From Candidatus Saccharimonadota bacterium (GTDB lineage: Bacteria > Patescibacteriota > Saccharimonadia > Saccharimonadales > Saccharimonadaceae), in contig JAFWMY010000019.1 of assembly GCA_017545485.1 (NCBI GenBank), positions 1-51,344 of the forward strand: a stretch of DNA of 51,344 nt. Direction: 5' to 3'. Positions 9,011 to 16,999 of the stretch are shown here, piece after piece. A program made the position numbers and the translations under genes. The notes under the pieces are model-generated. The model was not told the DNA's origin. It made no database searches and was given only the letters and a program-made list of their open reading frames with translations. The first letter of the stretch is position 1; the number at the start of each line of letters is the position of its first letter.

Positions 9011-10976
9011 AAAGCTCTTCATTTTTGGCGCCATCGGTGTGGTGATGATTGGTTTTTTGACTTGGTTTTTGATAAGTCTTTTGACGCTTAATACCGACTT
9101 GCAAATCACTTTGAAATATGATTTTCCTTCAGCCGCTTCTGTTAAAAATTTAAAGGAGGTTGATGCACGCGATTATGCCGTGGCGATAGACGGCGACGTA
9201 ATAGCAGGGAAAAGCATAAACGCAGGTGAAAATTATACTCAGCCTACAGCAAGTACTGCGAAAATGATTTTAGGTTTAGCTATAATGAAAGCTAAACCAT
9301 TCGGCCTTGGTGAATCAGGTGAAACAATTACAATTAATAACGAAATGTATAAACGCTATCTTTGGTATGCGTCTCATAATGGTTCAAATTCACGCGTTAG
9401 ATTAGGGGAAGAGATCAGTGAATATGATGCTTTAATGTCAGTGTTTTTAGTTTCCTCTAATAATATGGCAGATTCATTGGCGATTTGGGCGTTTGGGTCC
9501 TTGGACGAGTATCGGGAATATGCAACTTCATTGTTAAATGAATGGGGGCTTAACGATACTACGATTGGCGAGGATGCTTGTGGTTTTAGTGAAACAACTG
9601 TAAGTTCGGCGAGCGATTTGGCGATAATTGGTAAAAAAGTGATGGACGAGCCGGTGCTGGCCGAAATAGTAAAAACCAAAAGTTACGAGGTTCCGGTGGC
9701 TGGGCTTTTAGAGAATACTAATAAAATATTGGGGGATTTGGAGATATCTGGTATAAAGACCGGTTATATCGGTGACGCTTCTGGATATTGTTTGATTTCT
9801 GGCTATCGGAACGATAATCATGTCGTGACGGTAAGCTTACTAGGTGCCCCAACAAGAGATAGCTCGTTTAATGAAAGTTTAGCCTTGGTTGAGGCAATAC
9901 AAAATGCTACAGCTAAGAGTAAGTTGGTTTCTGAGGGGCAAATTGTGGGCTATTACGAGAGTTGGTGGACGGGTCCGGTAGCAATCAGAGCTACTGATGA
10001 TTTTAATGAAATGATTTGGGAAGAGGCAGAAAAAAATAGAGAATTAATAATGGATGATGAGAACGGTACCTTAGCGTTAAAAATTGCTCAAAATGAATAT
10101 GAACTTGCTGTGAAAGCAGATGATTATAATAGGTCACCCAGTTTTTGGGAAAGAGTAATGAGGGTTTTTGGATGGGAAAAAGGCGGTGAAATTGTGGAAG
10201 ATAATGGGAGTGCAACAGAAGAACAAAGCGCGGTTGAAAGTTCCGAAATAACAGATGTAAATGAGTCAGAGCAGGAAGAACAAGAGCAACCTGTTTTAGA
10301 GCCTGTCACCAATGTTCCATCTGGTAATTGTACTATTAAACTTGGTTATTTAATGTTGATAAATCCAAATTTTACGGTTGATACAAATTTTATTGATGCA
10401 AGAAGAGCTGAATTAGTTAGTATTTCGCAGCGATATGGCATAGTGGAAGGCAATCCTTATAATGGTGATAATTTGCTAGATGCAGAAGCAGCCGAACATT
10501 TAAATGAAATGGTGAAAGCATACGAGGCTGATTATCCAGGCCATACTTTTGAAACGCGTTCGTGCTATCGGGCACGTGGGACTACATGCGGAAGACTTTG
10601 TGCAGCGACCGGCGCGTCCGATCACCATACTGGCTTAACTTGTGATTTATTAGATCCGGTTTATGGGACTTCGCTAGACACAGATACTTACGATCAGCAT
10701 CTTGATTGGCAATGGCTGTATGCAAATTCTTATAAATATGGCTTTATTGATAGATTTCCGTACGAGTGGGCGGGTGGGCCAATGAGTGCACCATTAAATG
10801 TAGACGAAAATGGCTCCACTGGGTTATTTGAAACCTGGCATTATCGTTATGTAGGAGTCGGGCCAGCAACTGAGATAGCCTTAGGAAAATATAATAACGG
10901 CGCGTATGATTCACTTGAACATTATTTAAAGGCTAGGGGATTGGTTTCTGATTTAAAAAATGGTTTATGTGAATAA
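8979..10976 (+). CDS. Dual DD-peptidase: S11 serine carboxypeptidase fused to M15 VanY-type metallopeptidase
   Basis: This 665-residue protein carries two different catalytic modules. After a membrane anchor (about 14-37) comes a peptidase S11 (D-Ala-D-Ala carboxypeptidase) domain with the SxxK motif Ser92-Lys95, SxN around 160-162 and KTG at 260-262. An acidic Glu/Ser linker (about 405-442) leads to a peptidase M15B/VanY domain with Ser547, His549 and Asp556 in SDHHTGLTCD and His621 in ETWHYRYVG. All catalytic residues appear intact. Both act on peptidoglycan stem peptides outside the membrane. An insertion of about 90 residues (310-400), ending in a Trp-rich segment, separates S11 from the linker. 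The start may be 8979 or 8982. The fusion is unusual; separate genes are the norm. Confidence 0.9.
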   Translation: MMGIKKLLRNKKLFIFGAIGVVMIGFLTWFLISLLTLNTDLQITLKYDFPSAASVKNLKEVDARDYAVAIDGDVIAGKSINAGENYTQPTASTAKMILGLAIMKAKPFGLGESGETITINNEMYKRYLWYASHNGSNSRVRLGEEISEYDALMSVFLVSSNNMADSLAIWAFGSLDEYREYATSLLNEWGLNDTTIGEDACGFSETTVSSASDLAIIGKKVMDEPVLAEIVKTKSYEVPVAGLLENTNKILGDLEISGIKTGYIGDASGYCLISGYRNDNHVVTVSLLGAPTRDSSFNESLALVEAIQNATAKSKLVSEGQIVGYYESWWTGPVAIRATDDFNEMIWEEAEKNRELIMDDENGTLALKIAQNEYELAVKADDYNRSPSFWERVMRVFGWEKGGEIVEDNGSATEEQSAVESSEITDVNESEQEEQEQPVLEPVTNVPSGNCTIKLGYLMLINPNFTVDTNFIDARRAELVSISQRYGIVEGNPYNGDNLLDAEAAEHLNEMVKAYEADYPGHTFETRSCYRARGTTCGRLCAATGASDHHTGLTCDLLDPVYGTSLDTDTYDQHLDWQWLYANSYKYGFIDRFPYEWAGGPMSAPLNVDENGSTGLFETWHYRYVGVGPATEIALGKYNNGAYDSLEHYLKARGLVSDLKNGLCE

Positions 10977-10987
10977 TAAAAAAGTAG

Positions 10988-10993
10988 TATAAT
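10988..10993 (+). promoter_or_regulatory. -10 box for ABC exporter operon
   Basis: TATAAT lies 9 nt before the ATG at 11003, directly after the DD-peptidase stop. There is no TGn extension and no good -35, and no Shine-Dalgarno between the box and the ATG. Confidence 0.5.
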
Positions 10994-11002
10994 ATAACAT
11001 AT

Positions 11003-12778
11003 ATGTTTAAACTTTTTCGGTTTTTGAAGCCATATTGGTGGCAGGTTATAATTCTAGTCGCTGCAACTGGTTTGCAGGTTTGGACTACTTTGAGGTTGCC
11101 AGCGTTAATGGCTCATATTATCAATGATGGCATAGTCCCTGGAAATACCGATTATATTTGGCAAACTGGCTTGATGATGGTAGGTCTTGCTATTGTTTCG
11201 GCTGCTGCATCGCTTATTTCTAGTTTTTTCTCAGCGAGAGTAGGGACGAGCTATGCACGTGATATTCGTGCGGCAATTTTTACTAAAGTTATTAATTTAA
11301 ATATTTTAGACGTGAAGGACTTTAGCACAGCATCTTTGCTCACTCGTACTACAAATGACGTTAACCAAGTTCAAACTGTAACGATAATGATTTTGTCAAT
11401 GATGGTAAGAGCGCCACTCTTTTGTATTATTTCTATCATAATGGCGATTCAAACTGCACCAGACATGTCGTGGATTATTTTAGTCGGGGCGGCGGCGATT
11501 CTTGGAACTGTGATTTTAATAATGTCCCTCGTTGTGCCAAAGTTTAAGATTTTCCAAGGTCTAATAGACAAAATCACTTTGCTAACTCGCGAAAACTTAA
11601 CTGGACTTAGAGTCGTACGAGCATTTAATAATGAAAAAGTTGAGAAGAAAAAATTTACAAGCACTAACGATAAATTAACAAAATTATTAATCTTTATTGA
11701 TCGCATCATTGAGCTACAAAATCCATTAATCAATATTATCTTTAATGGAACTACGCTACTTTGTTCCTGGATTGGTATATCTCTTTTAACTAAGGATTTT
11801 GCGTATTTAGGGAATATGACTGCTTTTGCACAATATGTTACCCATGTAATGATTTCGTTTTTGATGATGTCAATTTTATTTGTGATGCTGCCAAGAGCTA
11901 ATGTGTCTGCCCATCGTATTAATGATGTACTTGGTAAAAAATCTAAAATTAACTGGCTTGATAAAACGAAAGGCATTCCTAGTAAAGACGCTTCTGTAGA
12001 ATTTAAAAATGTTGATTTTGCATATCCAGATGCAGAAGAAAAAGTACTAGATAATATCTCCTTTAAGGCTGAAGCAGGAAAGACTACAGCATTTATTGGT
12101 TCAACTGGTTCTGGTAAATCTACTTTAATTAATTTAGTACCAAGGTTTTATGAGGCGACTGGTGGCGAAATTTTGGTTAATGGGCTGCCAGTTAAAGACT
12201 ATGAAAAGAACGACCTAATGAAAAGAATTGGTTTTGTGCCGCAACGAGGGATGTTGTTTGCTGGTTCGGTCAAATCTAATATAAAATTTGGAGCACCGAA
12301 CGCCAGTGATGAACAAATGCATAAAGCAGCACGTATTGCTCAGGCTGAAAACTTTATAGAAAAATTACCAGAAAAATACAATTCTCATATTGCACAAGGC
12401 GGGACAAATGTTTCAGGTGGGCAAAAACAAAGATTATCTATTGCACGAGCGATTTGCAAAAACCCAGATATCTTTATATTTGATGATGCGTTTTCGGCGC
12501 TAGATATGAAAACCGATGCAAAATTAAGAACAGCTTTAAAAGAAATAACCGCAAATGCTGTAGTATTAATTGTGGCTCAAAGAGTGAGTACTATTAAGGA
12601 CGCTGAACAAATTGTCGTCTTAGATAATGGGCGTGTAGTAGGGAAAGGCAAACACTATGAACTTTTGAAAGACTGTAAAATTTATCAGGAAATAGTGAAG
12701 TCACAATTGTCAGACAAAGAATACTCTAGCGAATTAAAACTAGCAGCTAAGTACAGGAAGGAGGTAGAGCATGCCTAA
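11003..12778 (+). CDS. ABC exporter half-transporter, degenerate-site subunit
   Basis: A 591-residue ABC transporter with an N-terminal six-helix exporter domain (about 15-310) and a C-terminal ATPase domain. Walker A is GSTGSGKST (from about residue 366), the signature is NVSGGQKQR, and Walker B is IFIFDDAFSALD. Asp494 is followed by Asp495 where the catalytic glutamate is expected, so this subunit contributes a degenerate hydrolysis site. Its partner at 12771 has the canonical Asp-Glu. This asymmetry is typical of heterodimeric exporters such as TM287/288 and BmrCD. The two genes overlap by 8 bp. The substrate, possibly a drug, lipid or peptide, is unknown. Confidence 0.93.
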   Translation: MFKLFRFLKPYWWQVIILVAATGLQVWTTLRLPALMAHIINDGIVPGNTDYIWQTGLMMVGLAIVSAAASLISSFFSARVGTSYARDIRAAIFTKVINLNILDVKDFSTASLLTRTTNDVNQVQTVTIMILSMMVRAPLFCIISIIMAIQTAPDMSWIILVGAAAILGTVILIMSLVVPKFKIFQGLIDKITLLTRENLTGLRVVRAFNNEKVEKKKFTSTNDKLTKLLIFIDRIIELQNPLINIIFNGTTLLCSWIGISLLTKDFAYLGNMTAFAQYVTHVMISFLMMSILFVMLPRANVSAHRINDVLGKKSKINWLDKTKGIPSKDASVEFKNVDFAYPDAEEKVLDNISFKAEAGKTTAFIGSTGSGKSTLINLVPRFYEATGGEILVNGLPVKDYEKNDLMKRIGFVPQRGMLFAGSVKSNIKFGAPNASDEQMHKAARIAQAENFIEKLPEKYNSHIAQGGTNVSGGQKQRLSIARAICKNPDIFIFDDAFSALDMKTDAKLRTALKEITANAVVLIVAQRVSTIKDAEQIVVLDNGRVVGKGKHYELLKDCKIYQEIVKSQLSDKEYSSELKLAAKYRKEVEHA

Positions 12779-14546
12779 ACCTCGTTCGGATGGTCAAAAG
12801 CCTAAAAATATGTTCGCTTCATTTAAGGTTTTCCTGAAGTCTTTGGGTAAATACCGTTGGCCAATCTTGGCATGCGTACTCCTTACCATTGGGTCGGCAT
12901 TGCTCGGACTATTTATTCCAAAAATCTTAGGTGATATGACAACTATTGCCGTTAACTCTTATCCAGAGCTAGATTGGTCGGCGTTGGGCGGTAAGGCAAT
13001 TCTAATAATTGGTTTATTCTGCGCTTCTGCGGCTTTGAATTATGCACAGGCGTATATTTTGGCTGTTGTTTCGGCAAAATATACAAGAGATATGCGCGAA
13101 AAAATACTTGATAAAATATTCCGTTTGCCTATTTCTTATTTTGATAAACATCAATATGGCGATACATTGTCGCGAATGTCTAACGATGTAGATGTGCTCA
13201 CTACGTCAATGTCGCAAGAAATTGCGGACGTTTCGTTGTCGCTTACAACGCTTATCGGCGTGATGACAATCATGTTGACTATTTCGGTGCCACTTTCGCT
13301 GATTGCCTTTATCGTGGTACCTGTGTCGGTAATCGTAGTTGGCAGGATAATGAAATTTGCCCAAAAATACTTCCGTGAGCAACAAACCACTTTAGGGGTA
13401 TTAAACAGCGAAATAGAAGAAGATTACTCCGGGCAAATCGTCATTAAGTCTAACTCTTACGAAGACGATGCTAAAGCTGAGTTTGATAAAATTAATGGCA
13501 AACTAACCACAGTCACAAGAAAGGCACAAATCTTTTCTTCTTTGTCATTCCCGGTCACCCACATATTTACTAATCTTGGCTACGTAGCGGTATGTGCGCT
13601 AGGCGGCGTGTTTGTAGTACAAGGGCGAATTAATATTGGTGATATCCAGGCGTTTATACAATATGTTTCTCGTTTTAATCGGCCTATTACGGAGATTGCT
13701 TCTACAACTTCTACTTTACAATCTTTACTTGCCGCTAGCGAAAGAATTTTTGAATTCTTAAATGAAGAAGAGGAAGAACCGGATATAGAGCCGGCAAGCA
13801 AACTTAATTCCGTAAAAGGTGAAGTAGAATTTCATAATGTAAACTTTGGTTATTTGCCTGGTCAAACAATAATCCGTGATTTTTCTGTAAAAGTTAAGCC
13901 TGGGATGAAAGTAGCGATTGTTGGACCGACTGGTGCTGGTAAAACTACCTTAATTAATTTATTGATGCGTTTTTATGAACCAAACTCTGGTTACATTTCA
14001 ATAGATGGCGTACCAACGCGCGAAATGAAACGATCGGATGTGCGACAACTATTTGGAATGGTGCTTCAGGACACTTGGCTATTTTCTGGCAGTGTAGAAG
14101 AAAATTTACGCTATGGTAATTTACATGCGACCTTGGATGATATCAAAAAGGCAGCCAAAGCTTCTAATGTAAACCATATTATTGAGGCTTTGCCAAAATC
14201 CTATCATTCAGAAATTTCTGAAGACTCTGATAATATCTCTGCCGGCGAAAAACAACTTCTTACAATTGCGCGCGCTATGGTGGCTAACCCGCCAATGATG
14301 ATTTTAGATGAGGCAACTTCCAATGTTGATACAAGAACTGAACAATTAATTCAAGACTCGTTTGAAAAACTAACTCGTGGTAGGACTTCATTTGTAATTG
14401 CGCATCGTTTATCCACGATTCGTAATTCGGATTTAATCCTGGTAATGCGAGATGGTGCGGTAGTGGAACAAGGGAACCATGATGAGCTCTTAAAACTTAA
14501 TGGATTTTATGCAGAACTATATAATTCACAATTTGCCGAGAACTAA
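12771..14546 (+). CDS. ABC exporter half-transporter, consensus-site subunit
   Basis: A 591-residue partner of the preceding gene, starting within its last codons and served by a GGAGG in AGGAAGGAGG just upstream. The exporter membrane domain occupies about residues 20-325. The ATPase domain has Walker A GPTGAGKTT, a signature variant NISAGEKQL, and Walker B MMILDEATSNVD with Asp513 and catalytic Glu514, followed by the H-loop AHRLST. The paired subunits should form one heterodimeric efflux or lipid exporter. Its 3' end overlaps the convergent tmk gene by 21 bp. Confidence 0.94.
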   Translation: MPKPRSDGQKPKNMFASFKVFLKSLGKYRWPILACVLLTIGSALLGLFIPKILGDMTTIAVNSYPELDWSALGGKAILIIGLFCASAALNYAQAYILAVVSAKYTRDMREKILDKIFRLPISYFDKHQYGDTLSRMSNDVDVLTTSMSQEIADVSLSLTTLIGVMTIMLTISVPLSLIAFIVVPVSVIVVGRIMKFAQKYFREQQTTLGVLNSEIEEDYSGQIVIKSNSYEDDAKAEFDKINGKLTTVTRKAQIFSSLSFPVTHIFTNLGYVAVCALGGVFVVQGRINIGDIQAFIQYVSRFNRPITEIASTTSTLQSLLAASERIFEFLNEEEEEPDIEPASKLNSVKGEVEFHNVNFGYLPGQTIIRDFSVKVKPGMKVAIVGPTGAGKTTLINLLMRFYEPNSGYISIDGVPTREMKRSDVRQLFGMVLQDTWLFSGSVEENLRYGNLHATLDDIKKAAKASNVNHIIEALPKSYHSEISEDSDNISAGEKQLLTIARAMVANPPMMILDEATSNVDTRTEQLIQDSFEKLTRGRTSFVIAHRLSTIRNSDLILVMRDGAVVEQGNHDELLKLNGFYAELYNSQFAEN

Positions 14547-15125
14547 CTGAAAAACTTCTTCAATAGTGCCAGAAGCGTCAATTAAATTTAAATTAAAATC
14601 TTTAGCGATTTTAGGGTAGGCAGCATTTACTTTTTGTTGGAAATCGTCTGGCTTTTTTTCAAAAGTTTCTTTGGCTTTACCACGATTGCCTTGACGGGCC
14701 AGGCGGACTTCATCTGAAACAGTAAGAATAAAACCGTAGTCAGGAGTAAAGTATTTGGCGGGAAGTAGTTCTTTAGTTATCTTGATTATTTTGCTGCGGG
14801 AGACGCCTTCACCGTAGCCTTGGTAGGCGAGGGTAGACCAATAATTTCGTGCTGAAATCACAATGCCACCGTTTTTCAAAACTGGTTCGGCGATTTTTTT
14901 CCATAGTTCATTACGGGCAGCTGTAAATAATAAAACATTTGTAAGCGGCTCCAAATCGTAACCACGAGTTAAAATCATGTCGTGTAAATCATGGGCCTGC
15001 GGGAGATCTCCATCCGGCTCTTCTAATATAACTACTTGTTTGCCCTGGGACTCGTAGTGTTTTTTTAGTAGCTCCGCTTGAGTGGATTTACCGGTGCCGT
15101 CCTGGCCCTCTATTACGATGTACAT
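14526..15125 (-). CDS. tmk: Thymidylate kinase
   Basis: Tmk phosphorylates dTMP to dTDP. The 199-residue protein starts with the P-loop IEGQDGTGKST, has the DRxxxS-equivalent region SARNYWSTLAYQGYG, and a lid region RQGNRGKAKETFEKK. Length is close to the family norm (about 205). Its start overlaps the end of tdk by 13 bp, so the two genes form a minus-strand thymidine salvage unit (thymidine to dTMP to dTDP). The last codons overlap the convergent ABC exporter gene by 21 bp. Confidence 0.94.
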   Translation of the reverse strand: MYIVIEGQDGTGKSTQAELLKKHYESQGKQVVILEEPDGDLPQAHDLHDMILTRGYDLEPLTNVLLFTAARNELWKKIAEPVLKNGGIVISARNYWSTLAYQGYGEGVSRSKIIKITKELLPAKYFTPDYGFILTVSDEVRLARQGNRGKAKETFEKKPDDFQQKVNAAYPKIAKDFNLNLIDASGTIEEVFQLVLGKL

Positions 15126-15703
15126 TTTAAATACCTTTCATAGCAAGCAGGGCAGAGAGCACGATACTCTATTTTGCTTTTACCATCGTCTATAAGAATA
15201 TCTGGGCCGTCAGTCATAAGTTTTCCGTTTAAGAAACGACAATTTAATGTGGCTTTGTGCCCACATTCGCAGATAGTTTTAATCTCTTCAATGTCGTGAG
15301 CAATTTGGAGAAGTCTGGTGGCACCTTCAAACCCGCCGTCTTCGCGACGGAAGTTTAAACGTAAACCATACGCCATTACTGGAATATTAAAATCAATTGT
15401 AATTTTCATTAATTGGTCCGCTTGTTTCGGAGTTAAAAACTGCGCTTCATCTACTAGCACACAGTGAACATCTTTGTATTTTTGTGCGATAGTTTTATAA
15501 AGATTAGTACGACGGTCAAAACAAAAATCGGTCTCACGCTCTGGGCCAATGCGGGTTAATAGCTTAGTGCCATTTTTGGTATCGGTATTAGGCTTAATCA
15601 CGCAAACTTTGTGACCACGCTCTTCATAATTAAAAGCGACCTGCAAAAGTTGCATAGTCTTGCCACAACCCATCGCTCCATATCTAAAGTATAACTTTGC
15701 CAT
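15113..15703 (-). CDS. tdk: Thymidine kinase (type II)
   Basis: Tdk makes dTMP from thymidine and ATP. The 196-residue sequence has the P-loop GAMGCGKTMQ, the Walker-B-like VLVDEAQFL with catalytic Glu, and two C-terminal zinc half-sites, CECG and CPACYERYLKC. Length matches bacterial type II thymidine kinases. It is first in the tdk-tmk unit. Its start codon and its -10 box are both inside the perfect 24-bp palindrome shared with ung, and its mRNA is predicted leaderless. Such salvage suits an organism that takes nucleosides from a host. Confidence 0.95.
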   Translation of the reverse strand: MAKLYFRYGAMGCGKTMQLLQVAFNYEERGHKVCVIKPNTDTKNGTKLLTRIGPERETDFCFDRRTNLYKTIAQKYKDVHCVLVDEAQFLTPKQADQLMKITIDFNIPVMAYGLRLNFRREDGGFEGATRLLQIAHDIEEIKTICECGHKATLNCRFLNGKLMTDGPDILIDDGKSKIEYRALCPACYERYLKCTS

Positions 15704-15724
15704 ATGCTATAATTATAGCATATG
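15701..15724. promoter_or_regulatory. Perfect 24-bp palindromic divergent promoter/start region of tdk and ung
   Basis: The 24 bases are exactly their own reverse complement; the left half is CATATGCTATAA. The first three bases are the reverse-complemented ATG of tdk and the last three are the ATG of ung. The two TATAAT boxes (15708-15713 plus; 15717-15712 minus) overlap at the centre, each preceded by TGC as an extended -10, and each ends 8 nt from its ATG. Symmetry stops exactly at the start codons. Confidence 0.85.
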
Positions 15725-16369
15725 CACGAGAGTTGGAAGCCGTTTCTTAAAGCGGAATTTGAGAAGCCGTATTTTAAAGAATTGGCGGATTTTTTGCATG
15801 GTGAATATGAGACTAAGACGATTTTTCCAAGGAAGGAATTAGTGTTTCGGGCGTTTGCGACGGATTTAAATGAAGTTAAAGTGGTGATTTTGGGGCAAGA
15901 TCCTTATCATACACCGGGAGCGGCGGAAGGATTGGCGTTTTCGGTGCCAAATTCTCAGCCAATACCGCCTTCTTTAATAAATATATACAAGGAAATTGAT
16001 GCGGATGTGGGGAGACATGCAAATCCACGAGGGAGTTTAGCTTCGTGGCAAAAGCAGGGCGTGCTACTACTTAACACTGTATTGACCGTGGAGGCACATA
16101 AACCTAAATCACATAGTGGAAAGGGTTGGGAGATTTTTACCACAGCGACGATTGAATACTTAAATCGGGAGAGGCCACATTTGGTGTTTATTTTGTGGGG
16201 GCGCGATGCGAGAAATAAAAAATCTTTAATTGATACTTCGCGACATTTAGTGTTGGAATCAGCGCATCCTTCACCGTTGTCGGCTTATAGTGGGTTCTTC
16301 GGAAGCCGGCCATTTTCTAAATGTAACCAGTTCTTACGAGAAAATGGTTTAAAAGAAATAGTCTGGTAG
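15722..16369 (+). CDS. ung: Uracil-DNA glycosylase
   Basis: Ung removes uracil from DNA in base-excision repair. The 215-residue protein carries the family I water-activating motif GQDPYHTPGAAEGLAFS with the catalytic Asp, a Ser/Pro loop region, and the leucine-intercalation motif HPSPLSAYSGFFG. Length is typical. It is transcribed divergently from tdk out of the shared palindrome, and its stop lies 3 nt from the stop of the convergent dCMP deaminase gene. Placement next to dUMP-generating deamination makes biological sense, but coregulation is only inferred. Confidence 0.96.
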   Translation: MHESWKPFLKAEFEKPYFKELADFLHGEYETKTIFPRKELVFRAFATDLNEVKVVILGQDPYHTPGAAEGLAFSVPNSQPIPPSLINIYKEIDADVGRHANPRGSLASWQKQGVLLLNTVLTVEAHKPKSHSGKGWEIFTTATIEYLNRERPHLVFILWGRDARNKKSLIDTSRHLVLESAHPSPLSAYSGFFGSRPFSKCNQFLRENGLKEIVW

Positions 16370-16372
16370 GTA

Positions 16373-16921
16373 TTAAAGCCACTTTGCAAGTTTGGCGTAT
16401 TCTTCGGAATCTTTTGAATAAGAGTCCAGAATATCTTCGGTGTAAGTTTTGCCGTTAGTGAGATTTAGAGTTTCTACTTCAGGCATAGCGGCTAGCAAAC
16501 GTACGACCGCTTCGTCGGTGTCGTAATTAGTCATGGATTTTTTAGGGTCGGTAGAATGAGAGTGCACGCGAAGTTCCCTGTAAACGAAGCGCTTAATCCC
16601 GGCCTGAAGACAATATTTGAGACAGTTTTCGCAGGTGGCAACACGGTTGTATATCGTGCAGCCGGTAAGATCTTGATGTGCAAATAAGAGTGCGTTCATC
16701 TCGGAATGAATAGCAAAATAGTATTTCATCGGGCGTTCGCTCAACGTCATTTTTGATTCATCAGAGCCTTGAACCATGCCATTGTAACCGAGCGAAACTA
16801 CGCGCTTATTTTGGTCCACGATCACACAGCCCATTTTGGATGAAGGATCCTTGGATTTTGCAGCGACTGCTTCAGCGATATTCATGAAATATTCATCCCA
16901 CTCGCGTTGTTTTTTATTCAT
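16373..16921 (-). CDS. Deoxycytidylate deaminase (ComEB family)
   Basis: This enzyme deaminates dCMP to dUMP, the substrate for thymidylate synthase. The 182-residue protein shows the zinc-cytidine deaminase signature HSEMNALLFA (zinc His, catalytic Glu) and ATCENCLKYC, supplying the two zinc cysteines. A C-terminal extension of about 45 residues follows the core fold and shows no motif I recognise. An AGGAGG sits 4 nt before the ATG, and TGTTATAAT lies 19 nt upstream, so this is one of the Shine-Dalgarno-led genes. It neighbours tmk, tdk and ung, a nucleotide-salvage cluster. Confidence 0.92.
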   Translation of the reverse strand: MNKKQREWDEYFMNIAEAVAAKSKDPSSKMGCVIVDQNKRVVSLGYNGMVQGSDESKMTLSERPMKYYFAIHSEMNALLFAHQDLTGCTIYNRVATCENCLKYCLQAGIKRFVYRELRVHSHSTDPKKSMTNYDTDEAVVRLLAAMPEVETLNLTNGKTYTEDILDSYSKDSEEYAKLAKWL

Positions 16922-16940
16922 TTAACCTCCTGTTTGTTGT

Positions 16941-16949
16941 ATTATAACA
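16941..16949 (-). promoter_or_regulatory. Extended -10 promoter of dCMP deaminase
   Basis: Minus-strand TGTTATAAT lies 19 nt before the ATG, leaving a short leader containing AGGAGG at 16931-16926. Confidence 0.6.
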
Positions 16950-16963
16950 CGAAAAAAACCGTA

Positions 16964-16993
16964 TTGCATTTTTTAAATGGCTTATGTTATAAT
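16964..16993 (+). promoter_or_regulatory. Promoter of FISUMP surface gene
   Basis: TTGCAT (16964-16969), an 18-bp spacer and TATAAT (16988-16993) with TGT extension. The -10 box is only 6 nt from the ATG at 17000, which predicts a leaderless mRNA. Confidence 0.65.
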
Positions 16994-16999
16994 AAGAAC

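Noticed and set aside
16907-16999. Longer N-terminus for the FISUMP surface protein
   Set aside because: It lies upstream of the promoter and would hide the signal peptide; ATG 17000 sits 6 nt after the -10 box.
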